The translations under genes were made by a program, and so were the position numbers. From contig NZ_JRKM01000001.1 of assembly GCF_000768065.1 (NCBI RefSeq), forward strand, positions 3,516,001 through 3,580,000: a stretch of DNA of 64,000 nt, written 5' to 3'. Below are positions 54,226 through 64,000 of the stretch, in pieces. The DNA comes from Aquabacterium sp. NJ1 (GTDB taxonomy: Bacteria > Pseudomonadota > Gammaproteobacteria > Burkholderiales > Burkholderiaceae_C). Position 1 is the stretch's first letter; every line of letters begins with the position of its first letter. The notes under the pieces were generated by a model, which searched no databases, was not told the DNA's origin, and saw nothing but the letters and a program-made list of their open reading frames with translations.

Positions 54226-54966
54226 ATGGAGCGCGCGACAATGCCGGACATGAGCGAGCACATCCTGCTGATTGACGACGACCTGCGCCTGAGTGCCATG
54301 GTGGGCGATTACCTGCGCAGCCACGGCTACCAGGTGTCCAACGCCCCGACGCTGGCGGCGGGGCGAGAGTTGCTGGCACGGCAAGCCTGCGACGCCCTGG
54401 TGCTGGACCTGATGCTGCCTGACGGCGATGGCCTGGACCTGTGCAAGGAGTTGCGTGCCACGCCTCGCACACGCAGCCTGCCCCTGCTGATGCTCAGTGC
54501 ACGCGGCGAGCCCACCGACCGCATCGTCGGCCTGGAAATCGGCGCAGACGACTACCTGCCCAAGCCCTTCGAGCCCCGCGAGTTGCTGGCGCGCCTGCGT
54601 GCCCTGCTGCGCCGCACGGGCCCTTCGACCGCGGACGACGACGTCTGGCGTTTCGGCCGCCTGGAAATCGACGCCGGCCTGCGGCAAGTCCGTCTGGACG
54701 GCAAGGCTTGCGACCTCACGGCCTACCAGTTCGACCTGTTGTGCGTGCTGGCCCAACACCCGGGCAGGGTGCTCAGCCGCGACCAGATCATGGACTCGCT
54801 CAAGGGCCATCCCCTGGAGGCTTTTGATCGCTCCATCGACGTGCACATCTCGCGCATCCGCGCGGCCATCGAGGACGACCCGAAAGAGCCGCGTCGCATC
54901 CTGACGGTGCGGGGCGTCGGCTACGTGTTCGCCAAGAAGCAGGACGCGGACACCGACTCGCCATGA
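54226..54966 (+). CDS. OmpR/CpxR-family response regulator
   Basis: A 246-residue regulator. Receiver residues: LLIDDDLRLSAM, phospho-acceptor Asp in LVLDLMLPDGDG, Lys in YLPKPFEP. The C-terminal winged helix (about 145-240) has LTAYQFDLLCVLAQHPG, DRSIDVHISRIRAAIEDD and RTILTVRGVGY-type end (ILTVRGVGYVF). ATG at 54226 has AGGAG 8 bases upstream. Its stop overlaps the kinase start (ATGA). With the Spy-like gene upstream, it is probably an envelope-stress regulator. Confidence 0.95.
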   Translation: MERATMPDMSEHILLIDDDLRLSAMVGDYLRSHGYQVSNAPTLAAGRELLARQACDALVLDLMLPDGDGLDLCKELRATPRTRSLPLLMLSARGEPTDRIVGLEIGADDYLPKPFEPRELLARLRALLRRTGPSTADDDVWRFGRLEIDAGLRQVRLDGKACDLTAYQFDLLCVLAQHPGRVLSRDQIMDSLKGHPLEAFDRSIDVHISRIRAAIEDDPKEPRRILTVRGVGYVFAKKQDADTDSP

Positions 54967-56477
54967 AGACGCTGGCGCTGCGCATCTACCTGACCGTGGT
55001 CACGGTCCTGCTGGTCTTTGCCCTGGTGTCGGGGTGGCTGGCGCAGCACAACATGGAGCATGAGCGCAGCCAGGTTCAGTCTGTGACGGCCTGGCATGAG
55101 CGCGCAGCGGCCTGGGGCGAACTGCTGGAAAACAGCCTGCCACCTGCAGAGGCACCGGAAGAGGAGCAGGCCCGTGTCTTCATGGACTGGGCTGAGCGCC
55201 TGCGTGTCCCCATGGCGTTGGACAGCGCCCAGGGGCACCGCATTGCCACCTCCTTGATGCTGGAAGACAGGCTGCAGCGGTTGCCTGAGTTGCGCGAACG
55301 CTTGCAGCGGGCCCAGTTGTCCGATGGGCGGGTGCTCTGGATCATGCGCCCCTCCCTGATGCGTGGCGGGCACCTGCCGCCGCCCTTCGGCAACCGGCCT
55401 CCCAGGCTCGGAGAGCCCGAAGGCCCTGATGGACCTGGGGGGGCGGGCGGCTTGGTGGGGCCGGTGAGCCCTGTGGCCACTCTGGGCCCCAACGACTTGC
55501 CCCTGCCGCCGCCACGCCCGCAGATCCAGCCCTGGCTGCCTCCCCTGGGCTGGCTGCTACCCACCTCTCAGGCGCATGGCGTGCCGGCCCTGATCCTGTC
55601 GCTGATTTTGCTGTTCGTGGCGGTGGCCGTGGGTGCCTGGCCGGTGGCCAATCGCCTGACCCGGCGCCTGCAGGCCTTGCGTAACGGCGTGGAAGCGTTT
55701 GGTTCAGGCCAGTTGCAGCACCGGGTCGCGGTCGAGGGCAAGGACGAGGTCGCCGCCCTGGCCAACAGCTTCAACGAAGCTGCGCAGCGCATTGAAGACC
55801 TGGTCACCTCCAATCGCAGCCTGCTGGCCAATGCCAGCCACGAGTTGCGTTCACCCCTGGCAAGGTTGAAGATGGCCGTCTCCATCATGGCGGACATGCC
55901 GCCCGAGCGGGCCGCGCAGATCAAGGAAGAGATTCATCAGGACATTCGTGAACTGGATGCCCTGGTGGAAGAGGTGCTGCTCGCCAGCCGGCTGGATGCC
56001 CGCGCCGACGTCGAGCACGTGGCGGTTGACCTCCTGGGCCTGGTGACCGAGGAAGCCCGCCGTGTGGGGGCCGAGGTGCACGCCGATATCGCGTCCAGCG
56101 CGTCGACCTATCAGGCTGATGAGCGCCTGATACGCCGGGCGGTGCGCAACCTGCTTGAAAACGCCAAGCGCTACGGTGGGACAGAAATCGATCTGGAACT
56201 GGCCTACCTGCCCAGGCAGATCGAAATCCGAGTCTGCGACCGTGGGCCAGGTGTGCCGGAGGACCAGCGTGACCGCATCTTCGAGCCCTTCTACCGCTTG
56301 CCGGGCCACGCCGAGCACGCTGGCGGTGTGGGCTTGGGCTTGAGCCTGGTGCGCCAGATCGCCCAGCGCCATGGCGGTCAGGTGCGGTGCGAAGCCCGGG
56401 ACGGTGGGGGCAGCCGATTTGTCATCGCACTGCCCATCCAGAAGCCTGAAAAAACCGAGAAGCCGGCTCAGACCTGA
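54963..56477 (+). CDS. Sensor histidine kinase (CpxA/RstB-like)
   Basis: A 504-residue inner-membrane kinase partnered with the overlapping regulator gene. One membrane helix at residues about 7-25, a periplasmic region to about 195, a second helix (about 200-222), HAMP ([20 protein letters not shown]), HisKA with phospho-His in [14 protein letters not shown], and HATPase_c with [25 protein letters not shown] and [13 protein letters not shown]. The periplasmic region has an unusual Pro/Gly-rich stretch (about residues 135-195, [15 protein letters not shown]). The 3' end overlaps the ugd gene by 10 bases, convergent. Confidence 0.95.
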   Translation: MKTLALRIYLTVVTVLLVFALVSGWLAQHNMEHERSQVQSVTAWHERAAAWGELLENSLPPAEAPEEEQARVFMDWAERLRVPMALDSAQGHRIATSLMLEDRLQRLPELRERLQRAQLSDGRVLWIMRPSLMRGGHLPPPFGNRPPRLGEPEGPDGPGGAGGLVGPVSPVATLGPNDLPLPPPRPQIQPWLPPLGWLLPTSQAHGVPALILSLILLFVAVAVGAWPVANRLTRRLQALRNGVEAFGSGQLQHRVAVEGKDEVAALANSFNEAAQRIEDLVTSNRSLLANASHELRSPLARLKMAVSIMADMPPERAAQIKEEIHQDIRELDALVEEVLLASRLDARADVEHVAVDLLGLVTEEARRVGAEVHADIASSASTYQADERLIRRAVRNLLENAKRYGGTEIDLELAYLPRQIEIRVCDRGPGVPEDQRDRIFEPFYRLPGHAEHAGGVGLGLSLVRQIAQRHGGQVRCEARDGGGSRFVIALPIQKPEKTEKPAQT

Positions 56478-57802
56478 ATCGTGGCTCGCCCGATGCTTTC
56501 GTAGTTCAGCCCAGCCTGCTTGACCAGGTCGGGCTCGTACAGATTGCGGCCATCAAAGATCACCGGCGTCTTGAGGCTGGCCTTGATCTTGTCGAAGTCC
56601 GGGCTGCGGAACTCCTTCCATTCGGTGACGATGATCAGCGCATCCGCCCCTTGCAGTGCGGCGTTCGGGCTGTCGGCGTACTTCAGGCGTGGCTCGTCGC
56701 CGAAGATGCGCCGGGCCTCTTCCATGGCCACGGGGTCGTAGGCCGTGACGGTGGCGCCACGCTCGAACAGCTCGGCCAGCACCACGCGGCTGGTGGCTTC
56801 GCGCATGTCATCGGTGTTGGGCTTGAAGGCCAGGCCCCACAGGGCAAAGTGCTTGCCCTTGAGATCAGCCCCGAAGCGCTTGACCACCTTGCTCACCAGC
56901 ACCGTCTTCTGGCGCTCGTTGGCGTCTTCCACGGCCTTGAGCACCAGCAGCTCCTGGTCGGCGCCACTGGCCGTCTTGATCAGCGCCTTCACGTCCTTGG
57001 GGAAGCAGCTGCCACCGTAGCCGCAGCCGGCATACAAAAAGTGCGTGCCGATGCGCTGGTCCGAGCCGATGCCCAGACGCACCTGCTCGATGTCGGCGCC
57101 CATCTTCTCGGCCAGCAGCGCCAGCTCGTTCATGAAGCTGATGCGCGTGGCCAGCATGGCGTTGGCGGCGTACTTGGTGAGCTCGGCGCTGCGCACGTCC
57201 ATGACGATCAGGCGTTCGTGGTTGCGCTGGAAGGGGGCGTACAGGGCACGCATCAAGAGGATGGCCTGCTCGTCGTCGGCACCCACCACGATGCGGTCCG
57301 GGCGCATGAAGTCGTCCACCGCGGCGCCTTCTTTCAGGAACTCGGGGTTGGAGACCACGGCGTACTTCACATCGCTGCCGCGCTTGGCCAGCTCGTCGGC
57401 CACAGCGGCGCGCACCTTGTCGGCGGTGCCCACGGGCACGGTGGACTTGTCGACGATGACCTTGTAGTCCGTCATCAGGCGGCCGATGTTGCGGGCCGCG
57501 GCCAGCACGTATTGCAGGTCGGCCGAGCCGTCTTCATCAGGCGGGGTGCCCACGGCGATGAACTGGATGGTGCCGTGCGCCACGGCGCGCGCGATGTCGG
57601 TGGTGAACGACAGGCGACCGGCCTTGACGTTGCGCTCGACGACCTTGTCCAGGCCCGGCTCGTGGATGGGGATGCCGCCTTCTTCGAGGATGCGGATCTT
57701 GTTGGGGTCCACGTCCAGACACAGCACGTCGTTGCCCATCTCGGCCAGACATGCACCCGTCACCAGGCCCACATAGCCTGTGCCAACCACTGAAACTTTC
57801 AT
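56468..57802 (-). CDS. ugd: UDP-glucose 6-dehydrogenase
   Basis: A 444-residue NAD enzyme that oxidises UDP-glucose to UDP-glucuronate for capsule, exopolysaccharide or aminoarabinose synthesis. The N-terminal Rossmann motif is [19 protein letters not shown], the catalytic Cys is in [18 protein letters not shown] (about residue 262), and [18 protein letters not shown] is the central substrate-dimer block. It could supply the ArnT-like system at 5.5-9.1 kb if that system uses aminoarabinose. It lies downstream of the DUF1501 gene by 69 bases but may have its own promoter. Confidence 0.97.
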   Translation of the reverse strand: MKVSVVGTGYVGLVTGACLAEMGNDVLCLDVDPNKIRILEEGGIPIHEPGLDKVVERNVKAGRLSFTTDIARAVAHGTIQFIAVGTPPDEDGSADLQYVLAAARNIGRLMTDYKVIVDKSTVPVGTADKVRAAVADELAKRGSDVKYAVVSNPEFLKEGAAVDDFMRPDRIVVGADDEQAILLMRALYAPFQRNHERLIVMDVRSAELTKYAANAMLATRISFMNELALLAEKMGADIEQVRLGIGSDQRIGTHFLYAGCGYGGSCFPKDVKALIKTASGADQELLVLKAVEDANERQKTVLVSKVVKRFGADLKGKHFALWGLAFKPNTDDMREATSRVVLAELFERGATVTAYDPVAMEEARRIFGDEPRLKYADSPNAALQGADALIIVTEWKEFRSPDFDKIKASLKTPVIFDGRNLYEPDLVKQAGLNYESIGRATIQV

Positions 57803-57871
57803 GATGTGAGGCGGATTGTTGTGAAATCAGCCGGATTCTGACAGAGGCGGCCCGCCCGATGCGTCAGAACA

Positions 57872-59431
57872 TCACACCATGAAGCCGATATCCCGCGTGC
57901 TCGCGTCGAAGTTGCCAATATTGGGGGCGATGCCGGAGCCCGGTGTCGCACCGACCAGGTCGGCCTCGGATACCCCCATCCACTTGCCCAGGGTGTAGAC
58001 CAACTGGTCCACCGACAAGCCCGGCAGCAGCACGCCTCCCGCCAGCAGTTCGTCGCTGAAGAAGTTGCCGTTTCCGTCAAAAGCCATGAAGGAAGGGTAC
58101 TTGCCGTAGACGTCACCGCCATTGACGCTCCCGCCGATCACGAAGTGGTGGCCACCCCAGCCATGGTCGCAGCCGTCGCCGTTGTTGACCAGTGCCCTAC
58201 CGAAGTCCGAGGCCGTGAACGTGGTGACCTGTTTGCGAACGTCTCCCCCCGGCATCTGGGCCAGGCAGTTCTGGAAGTAGTCGATGGCGTGGTCGAGTTT
58301 GGCCAGTTGCCGGGCGTGTTGCCGCAACTGGTCGCTGTGCGTGTCAAAGCCGCCGAGGCTCACCATGAACACCTGGCGGCCCGCACCGATGCCACTGCTG
58401 TTGCGCGCCGCAATCATGCACGCGATGACTTGCAATTGCTGCGCCAGGGGGTTCAGTCTGGACAGGCCCGTGTCAGGTTCGATGTACTGGAGCAAGGGGT
58501 CGGTGGCTGCGTTGGTGCCGGGCGTACCCCAGGGGGCCTGGCTGGATGAGGGCAAGCTCTGGCTCAGCGTGGCCTCGTTGGACAAGGTCCGGCTGGCAAC
58601 CTTGACAAAGTCAGAGGCGATCACGTCTTGCCTTGTGGAGGTTGACGCTGCAGTGCGTACGGCCGCGTAAACCGTGCTGCTGCCCCATATCTGGCCCGAG
58701 CTGCCCCCCATCGGTTGAAAGCCTGCCGTACCCAGCAGATAGGGCACCACCGTCTTGCCACTGAGCCAGACGCCCGGCATGCTCACGCCGACACTGCTGA
58801 ATGCCTGGTTGACGTTGCGGCTTTTGAGCTGATCCATGATGAGCCCGCCCCAGCCGACTGTCGTGCCTTCCACCCCCAGGGATTGCCAGATCGAGGCCTG
58901 GTCGTTATGGGAGCCCAGCTTTTTGGGCATTGGCCATGAATGATCCAGCATGTCCACCTTGGTTGTGGGCTGAATCAGCGGGCCAATATTGGCCACAATC
59001 GCGGCGGAACCGCCCGCGTACAGCTTCTGAATTCGCTTGAGTTGCGGATGCAGCGCGAAGCTGCGACCCGTGTTGAGGCCTTGGGCGTTGCGGTGGCTGA
59101 TGCCCAACAAGGTGCTCTGGTCCAACGCGATCGAGCTCAGGTTGTCGGGGGCGGTGGCGCCGCTGACCGTGGCCATGACAGCAGGATCCCGCGTGGCGCT
59201 GTAGCACCGCCAGGAGGTCGCGTCAACCGGAATGACCGTGTTGTGCGAGTCGTTGCCGCCATTCAGGAAAATGCAGACCAGCGCCTTGTAGTCGCCCCCC
59301 GCCGATTGGGCTGAAGCCTGCTTGACGGCCGCGAGGTTGGCCAGCCAGGCACCCGACGTGCCCAGTGCAGCCATGGCAGACCCCTGTTGCAGGAAGCGAC
59401 GTCGCTTGATGGATGTCATCGGCTGGCTCAT
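57872..59431 (-). CDS. DUF1501 protein with Tat signal
   Basis: A 519-residue exported protein. The N-terminus has a twin-arginine signal (KRRRFLQQGSAMAALG) with a hydrophobic stretch to about residue 40. The body is DUF1501, a sulfatase-like alkaline phosphatase superfamily fold: CIFLNGGNDSHNTVIP (start of domain), MVSLGGFDTHSDQLR, TASDFGRALVNNGDGCDHGWGGHHFVIGG. It overlaps the DUF1800 gene by 4 bases. The pair is widespread, especially in Planctomycetes and Proteobacteria, and its function is unknown. A role in binding or processing surface polymers is a guess. Confidence 0.92.
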   Translation of the reverse strand: MSQPMTSIKRRRFLQQGSAMAALGTSGAWLANLAAVKQASAQSAGGDYKALVCIFLNGGNDSHNTVIPVDATSWRCYSATRDPAVMATVSGATAPDNLSSIALDQSTLLGISHRNAQGLNTGRSFALHPQLKRIQKLYAGGSAAIVANIGPLIQPTTKVDMLDHSWPMPKKLGSHNDQASIWQSLGVEGTTVGWGGLIMDQLKSRNVNQAFSSVGVSMPGVWLSGKTVVPYLLGTAGFQPMGGSSGQIWGSSTVYAAVRTAASTSTRQDVIASDFVKVASRTLSNEATLSQSLPSSSQAPWGTPGTNAATDPLLQYIEPDTGLSRLNPLAQQLQVIACMIAARNSSGIGAGRQVFMVSLGGFDTHSDQLRQHARQLAKLDHAIDYFQNCLAQMPGGDVRKQVTTFTASDFGRALVNNGDGCDHGWGGHHFVIGGSVNGGDVYGKYPSFMAFDGNGNFFSDELLAGGVLLPGLSVDQLVYTLGKWMGVSEADLVGATPGSGIAPNIGNFDASTRDIGFMV

Positions 59432-61344
59432 TTGGTGACGAGGAATTCAGGGGATACGGCAACCATCAGGATGGCGGTCCACACGCGCTTGTCTAGCGCA
59501 CTGTTGATCGTGTCGCCGTTGGATTGCTGGCTGTTGAGGGCGGGTACGTCCAGCGTGGAAAGGGTGCTGATCATGGCTTGACGCAATTTGTCCGTCATGT
59601 TGCCGCCCAGCAGCCGATCGGCAATATGCTGCGTCAGGGTGCTTGGGTCGTAAGCCAGGGCGCGCTGTTCGATCAGCTGCATGGTCACGCTGCGCTGGGT
59701 CAGCGTTTCGAGCTTGCATTTGGCCGCAGCGTCCTGCAAGGCCTTGTTGGCCGGTACTTTGGGGTCCAGCGCCTGGATGTACTGCTGAACCTCCAGGGTG
59801 TAGGCGCCGCATTGGCCGTCCAGGTCAGCGACAACGTTGGGCCCCATGCCATTGGTCAGCAAGTCCAGCACGGCATTGACATATCCGGTGACGCTGCTCT
59901 CGTTGACCAGTTGCATCTCGGGCACTGCCATGCCTTTCGCTGCAGCCCCCCCTTGGGACGGGGTGTAGCCCGGTCTGAAATAGTTGAAGACGGTGGGCGA
60001 ATACAGTGGCGCCTGGCCCCAAGAGGTGGCCGGGTCACTCGTATTGCCCAACGCAACGTAGTTGAGTCGCGTGGAGTTGACTCCATCCAGAGGGGATGCA
60101 GACAGACCGGTCGTGATGTTGGTGAAATTGAATGCCCGAAGCAATGCCGTCAGCCTCAAGATGGGCTCACGCAGCTTGCCGTGTTCAGGTGCAACCAATG
60201 TGATGGGGCCGCGCGCCTCGTCGTCCATCAAGATGGCCTTGACCACCTCCTTGATGTTGCCGCCCGTAGCCGTGAAACGCTCCGCCACTCTCGCTACGTA
60301 GTCCGGTGTGGGGTTGCTGGTCACCAGGCGTTGAATGAGTTGCCGGCTGATGAAGGGGGCGGTATTGGGATGTGTGGCCAGTCTGTCGAGCGCCCTGGTC
60401 AGATCAGCCTGTGGTGAAGGCGGGTCCTGGGCAGCGATGGTGATGCCCAGGAAATTTTTCTCGGAGACCGAGTGGTAGGTTGGATAGGCCACCATCGGTT
60501 GATAGAACCCTTCAGGATCCCGACAGTCCGACTGCCAGAAAAAGCAGGCGGCATCTGATGCAGAACTGTAGGCCGCACCGCGGTAATTGCCCCAGCCGGT
60601 GAACACCTTGGCCAAGCCTTTCACATCGTCGCTGGTGTAGGTCTCGATGGGGTTGCCCTGGGCGTCCAGTTTCTTGCTGCCGTCGCTGTTGAGTTCGTAC
60701 AACCCGATCGAGAACAACTGCATGATTTCCCGGGCGAAGTTCTCGTCCGGGAAATGCCCCACCGAAGGCACCTCCTTGGTGTTACTGCGGTAGGTGAGGT
60801 ATTGGCCCATGGCAGGGCTTTTGGCCACAGCTTCCAGCAGGTCGCGATACGTACCGTCCAGCGCCGAATCAAGGGTGTCCATGTAGCCAGCCGTCATCTG
60901 CGGCGCAACCGTTCCCAGGATGTCGTCATTGCAGGACACGACCATGATTTCCGACAAGGCAAAGGCCAGTCGGGCACGCAACTGGGCCTTGTCCATCAGG
61001 GCGCGGGTGTAGAACGCTTCGACAACTTGCTCTGCGCTGGCCTTGGCGGATCCATCGCCCGGGTGATCGGCTTTGATCTCCGCATCACGTCGGGTGAAGA
61101 AGTCCCGGTAAGTGATGGAGGGGTGCAGGCTGAACTGCTCGTCAATCCAGGCTTCGTAACCGATGGTCATCAACCGATCGACATTGACTTCGTCCGGGCC
61201 GAAGGTGGCTTGAGTCAGGAAGCGCCAGGCCTCGGCACGGGATTCGGGTTTGGCGCCACTGCCGTCGGTGACGCACCCGCTCAGGGATGCAATGGCCAAT
61301 CCGCAAGTCCAGATCTTGAGATGATGTAGCCATCCGGTGTGCAT
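59428..61344 (-). CDS. DUF1800 lipoprotein
   Basis: A 638-residue lipoprotein with signal and lipobox ASLSGC (Cys about residue 24). The DUF1800 body begins RFLTQATFGPDEVNVDRL and includes FAREIMQLFSIGLYELN, VFTGWGNY and HPNTAPFISRQLIQRLVTSNP (several segments). It is translated just before the DUF1501 gene with a 4-base overlap. ATG at 61344 has AGAGG 5 bases upstream. The 270-base gap to rfbB holds two direct copies of TCGGTCGT (61361-61368 and 61386-61393); no clear promoter seen. Function unknown. Confidence 0.92.
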   Translation of the reverse strand: MHTGWLHHLKIWTCGLAIASLSGCVTDGSGAKPESRAEAWRFLTQATFGPDEVNVDRLMTIGYEAWIDEQFSLHPSITYRDFFTRRDAEIKADHPGDGSAKASAEQVVEAFYTRALMDKAQLRARLAFALSEIMVVSCNDDILGTVAPQMTAGYMDTLDSALDGTYRDLLEAVAKSPAMGQYLTYRSNTKEVPSVGHFPDENFAREIMQLFSIGLYELNSDGSKKLDAQGNPIETYTSDDVKGLAKVFTGWGNYRGAAYSSASDAACFFWQSDCRDPEGFYQPMVAYPTYHSVSEKNFLGITIAAQDPPSPQADLTRALDRLATHPNTAPFISRQLIQRLVTSNPTPDYVARVAERFTATGGNIKEVVKAILMDDEARGPITLVAPEHGKLREPILRLTALLRAFNFTNITTGLSASPLDGVNSTRLNYVALGNTSDPATSWGQAPLYSPTVFNYFRPGYTPSQGGAAAKGMAVPEMQLVNESSVTGYVNAVLDLLTNGMGPNVVADLDGQCGAYTLEVQQYIQALDPKVPANKALQDAAAKCKLETLTQRSVTMQLIEQRALAYDPSTLTQHIADRLLGGNMTDKLRQAMISTLSTLDVPALNSQQSNGDTINSALDKRVWTAILMVAVSPEFLVTK

Positions 61345-61614
61345 GCATGCCTCTTTTGTATCGGTCGTTGTTAATCGTATTTCGGTCGGTCGTACTGGCT
61401 GGATGCATTTGTTGCGGCTTGTAACGGTCCGAGGGCTGGTCCTACCCGCAATCAAGGGGGCGCTGTCGCGTGTCAGACATTTGGGTTTCGGGGCTAACCC
61501 TCAAGATCCAGAACAACCCGTAACCCGAGCGAGGGGGGCCCAGCGACAGGTGCCCGTGGCCCTGCCGGCATAATGCGTTTTTTCACACATGGTCCGTTAT
61601 CGGAGAAGCCCAGC

Positions 61615-62700
61615 ATGATCCTCATCACCGGCGGCGCTGGTTTTATCGGCGGCAATTTTGTTCACCACTGGTTTGAACGCCAGGCCGCGGCTGGGCGCGT
61701 CACAGACGAAAAGCTGGTGGTGTTCGACAAGCTCACCTACGCCGGCAACCCCAACACGATTGCCGCGCAGTTGCGTGACGGTCGGGCCACGCTGATCCAG
61801 GCCGACATCGCTGACCGCGAAGCGGTGAAAGCCGCGCTGCAAGCCCATCGCCCGCGTGCCATCCTGCACTTCGCCGCTGAAAGCCATGTGGACCGCTCCA
61901 TCCATGGCCCCGCCGAGTTCATCCATACCAATATGGTCGGCACCTTCAGCTTGCTGGAAGAAGCCCGTGCCTATTGGGGTTCGCTCACTGGTGCGGACAA
62001 GGATGCCTTTCGCTTCCTGCACGTGTCCACCGACGAGGTATACGGCTCGCTGGGCGAGAACGACCCCGCCTTTTCCGAGACGACGGCCTACGCACCCAAC
62101 AGCCCTTATTCAGCCAGCAAGGCTGGCAGCGACCACCTGGTGCGCGCCTACCACCACACCTACGGCTTCCCTACGCTGACCACCAACTGCAGCAACAACT
62201 ACGGGCCTTATCACTTCCCTGAGAAGCTGATCCCCTTGATGATCCTCAACGCGCTGGAGGGCAAGCCCCTGCCGGTGTACGGCGACGGGCTCAACATCCG
62301 TGACTGGCTGTACGTGCGTGACCACTGCGAGGCCATTTGCCAGGTGCTGGACAAGGGCACCTTGGGCGAGACCTACAACGTGGGTGGCATCAACGAGATC
62401 CGCAACATCGACGTGGTGACCACGATCTGCCGCAAGCTCGACGAGCTGCGCCCGCGCGCCGATGGCAGCAAGTACGAGAGCCTGATCACCTACGTGAAGG
62501 ACCGCCCCGGCCACGATCGCCGCTATGCGATCGACCCGACCAAGATCCAGCGCGACATCGGCTGGCGCCCGGCCGAGACCTTTGAGTCCGGCATCAACAA
62601 GACCGTGCGCTGGTACCTGGAGAACACCGCCTGGATCGACACGGTGCGTTCGGGCGCCTACCGCGACTGGATTGCCCAGAACTACGCGGAGCGCGCATGA
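61615..62700 (+). CDS. rfbB: dTDP-glucose 4,6-dehydratase
   Basis: Second enzyme of dTDP-L-rhamnose synthesis, an extended SDR of 361 residues. [10 protein letters not shown] binds NAD, the catalytic Asp-Glu is in [10 protein letters not shown], and Tyr-Lys is in [12 protein letters not shown] at 61615 has GGAG 9 bases upstream. Its stop overlaps the rfbD start (ATGA). The set supplies dTDP-rhamnose for O-antigen or other surface glycans. Confidence 0.97.
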   Translation: MILITGGAGFIGGNFVHHWFERQAAAGRVTDEKLVVFDKLTYAGNPNTIAAQLRDGRATLIQADIADREAVKAALQAHRPRAILHFAAESHVDRSIHGPAEFIHTNMVGTFSLLEEARAYWGSLTGADKDAFRFLHVSTDEVYGSLGENDPAFSETTAYAPNSPYSASKAGSDHLVRAYHHTYGFPTLTTNCSNNYGPYHFPEKLIPLMILNALEGKPLPVYGDGLNIRDWLYVRDHCEAICQVLDKGTLGETYNVGGINEIRNIDVVTTICRKLDELRPRADGSKYESLITYVKDRPGHDRRYAIDPTKIQRDIGWRPAETFESGINKTVRWYLENTAWIDTVRSGAYRDWIAQNYAERA

Positions 62701-63611
62701 AGATTCTGCTGTTGGGCAAGGGCGGGCAGGTTGGCTGGGAACTGCAGAGAGCGCTGTCCACCCTGGGCCAGCTGGATGCCTTCGATTCTGATTCGCCAGG
62801 CCCCGTCAACGCGCCCGATCTGCGTGCCGACTTCCGTGACCCCGACAAGGTCGCGGCACTGGTACGCCACATTCGGCCCGATGTGATCGTCAATGCCGCG
62901 GCCCACACGGCTGTGGACAAGGCCGAGAGCGAGCCTGAGCTGGCTCGCCTGATCAACGCGACCACCCCCGCGGCGATCGCGGCCGAGGCGGCCAAACTCA
63001 ATGCGCTGTTGGTGCACTACAGCACCGACTACGTGTTCGATGGCAGCGGCCAGCAGGCCCGCAACGAGCACAGCCCCGTGGCGCCCCTGAGCGTGTATGG
63101 CCAGACCAAGCTGGAAGGCGAGTTGGCCATCCAGTCCAGCACCTGCCGCCACCTGATCTTCCGCACCAGCTGGGTGTACGCAGCGCGCGGTGGCAACTTC
63201 GCACGCACCATGCTGCGTCTGGCCGCCGAGCGCGAGCAGTTGAACGTCATCGACGACCAGATCGGTGCCCCCACGGGCGCGGACCTGCTGGCCGATGTGA
63301 CCGCGCACGCGATCCGCTTGGTGTGGCGCCAGCCCGAGCTGGCCGGTCTCTACCACCTGGTGGCGGCTGGTGAAACCAGCTGGCACGAGTACGCGCGCTT
63401 TGTCATTGAATGGGCGCGTGCCCGCGGGCAGACCATCCGTGTGGCACCCGACGCCATCCTGCCCATTCCCACGAGTGCCTACCCCACGCCGGCGCGCCGG
63501 CCGCTCAATTCCAGGCTGGACACCAACAAGGTCCAGCAGGCCTTCGGCGTGAACCTGCCGCACTGGCAGCAGGGCGTCGAGCGCATGCTCAACGAAATCA
63601 TCGGAGGATGA
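62697..63611 (+). CDS. rfbD: dTDP-4-dehydrorhamnose reductase
   Basis: Last enzyme of dTDP-L-rhamnose synthesis, NADPH-dependent reduction, 304 residues. [17 protein letters not shown] binds NADPH, and [10 protein letters not shown] and YGQTKLEGE hold the active-site Thr/Tyr/Lys. Order rfbB-rfbD-rfbA with 4-base and 4-base spacing shows one operon; rfbC is expected just outside the window or elsewhere. Confidence 0.97.
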   Translation: MKILLLGKGGQVGWELQRALSTLGQLDAFDSDSPGPVNAPDLRADFRDPDKVAALVRHIRPDVIVNAAAHTAVDKAESEPELARLINATTPAAIAAEAAKLNALLVHYSTDYVFDGSGQQARNEHSPVAPLSVYGQTKLEGELAIQSSTCRHLIFRTSWVYAARGGNFARTMLRLAAEREQLNVIDDQIGAPTGADLLADVTAHAIRLVWRQPELAGLYHLVAAGETSWHEYARFVIEWARARGQTIRVAPDAILPIPTSAYPTPARRPLNSRLDTNKVQQAFGVNLPHWQQGVERMLNEIIGG

Positions 63612-63615
63612 CCCC

Positions 63616-64000
63616 ATGACCGCTTCCACTGGCCAGACCCGCAAAGGCATCATCCTGGCGGGCGGCTCCGGCACCCGCCTGCATCCGGCCACGCTGGCCA
63701 TCAGCAAGCAGTTGCTGCCCGTGTACGACAAGCCCATGGTGTACTACCCGCTGAGCACCTTGATGCTGGCGGGCATCCGCGACATCCTGCTCATCAGCAC
63801 GCCGCAAGACACGCCGCGCTTTCAGGCGCTGCTGGGCGATGGCAGCCAGTGGGGCCTGAACCTGAGCTACTGCGTGCAGCCCAGCCCGGATGGCCTGGCT
63901 CAGGCCTTCATCCTGGGGCGTGACTTCGTGGGCAACAACCCCAGCGCCCTGGTATTGGGGGACAACATCTATTACGGCCACGACCTGCAGCGCCTGCTCA
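63616..64000 (+). CDS. rfbA: Glucose-1-phosphate thymidylyltransferase, partial
   Basis: First enzyme of dTDP-rhamnose synthesis, cut off by the window end after about 128 residues. [20 protein letters not shown] and [16 protein letters not shown] are the nucleotide- and sugar-binding motifs, and [10 protein letters not shown] the metal site. GGAGG sits before the ATG. Confidence 0.95.
   Translation, partial: MTASTGQTRKGIILAGGSGTRLHPATLAISKQLLPVYDKPMVYYPLSTLMLAGIRDILLISTPQDTPRFQALLGDGSQWGLNLSYCVQPSPDGLAQAFILGRDFVGNNPSALVLGDNIYYGHDLQRLL

Overview
The window looks like part of a chromosome of a GC-rich, flagellated, aerobic betaproteobacterium of the order Burkholderiales, probably near the Aquabacterium/Leptothrix/Ideonella group. 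The placement is inferred from the rplU-rpmA-obgE-proB gene order, the protein character, the chemotaxis genes and the DUF3149 and DUF1653 proteins; it was not tested by a search. Coding density is high. I see one tRNA gene (Ser, anticodon CGA), one clear pseudogene, and no CRISPR array, insertion sequence or rRNA.

Layout. 0.2-5.4 kb: a very small flagellar rod-type protein, DNA polymerase IV, a 2Fe-2S ferredoxin, then a minus-strand group of a membrane-anchored coiled-coil protein, a receiver protein and a CheX-like protein (chemotaxis accessory genes), DUF1653, and a charged periplasmic protein. 5.5-11.6 kb: envelope glycan genes (GT2 transferase, YdjC deacetylase, ArnT-like GT39 transferase, CapD/WbpM-type dehydratase) interrupted by a chorismate mutase gene that follows what reads as a complete tryptophan attenuator. 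11.7-20.1 kb: hybrid MASE1 kinase, a metallo-hydrolase resembling methyl parathion hydrolase, CtpA protease, MoeB/ThiF-type adenylyltransferase, LOG-like protein, arginase. 20.2-26.7 kb: patatin phospholipase, rplU, rpmA, obgE with an unusual histone-H1-like lysine/alanine tail, proB, and a periplasmic solute-binding protein.

26.8-37.4 kb is the accessory region of most interest. A convergent Mrp-type Fe-S carrier gene faces a long minus-strand set: GntR/HutC regulator, AprA-like flavoprotein, AprB-like two-cluster ferredoxin, HEAT-repeat protein, FdxA-type 7Fe ferredoxin, a sulfonate/nitrate/taurine-type ABC importer whose binding protein has an extra C-terminal domain resembling NosL, a DUF971 protein, ferredoxin-NADP reductase and a YeiH-type putative sulfate exporter. 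Together these encode import of a solute, an electron chain to or from a soluble flavoprotein, Fe-S maturation help, an exporter and a dedicated regulator. A 16-base palindrome of HutC/DasR form overlaps the regulator start. A truncated and frameshifted GMC (cholesterol oxidase-like) pseudogene flanks the block at 37.6-39.0 kb, consistent with rearrangement at that edge.

39.0-51.5 kb: DUF3149, a PlpD-like patatin/outer-membrane protein, cheR-cheD-cheB, a diguanylate cyclase overlapping a FlhG/FleN-type ATPase, truncated globin, Smr, RadC, FkpB, IspH, SerS and tRNA-Ser. 51.6-64.0 kb: a YXWGXW lipoprotein, a small unknown, an RDD membrane protein, a Spy/CpxP-like protein with a CpxRA-like two-component system, UDP-glucose dehydrogenase, a DUF1501/DUF1800 pair, and the start of the dTDP-rhamnose genes (rfbB, rfbD, rfbA cut by the window end).

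No intergenic stretch exceeds 300 bases. The longest (1-217, 15598-15824, 25364-25613, 37394-37622, 44438-44702, 61345-61614) are described where they hold something; in 1-217 and 44438-44702 I see nothing convincing.
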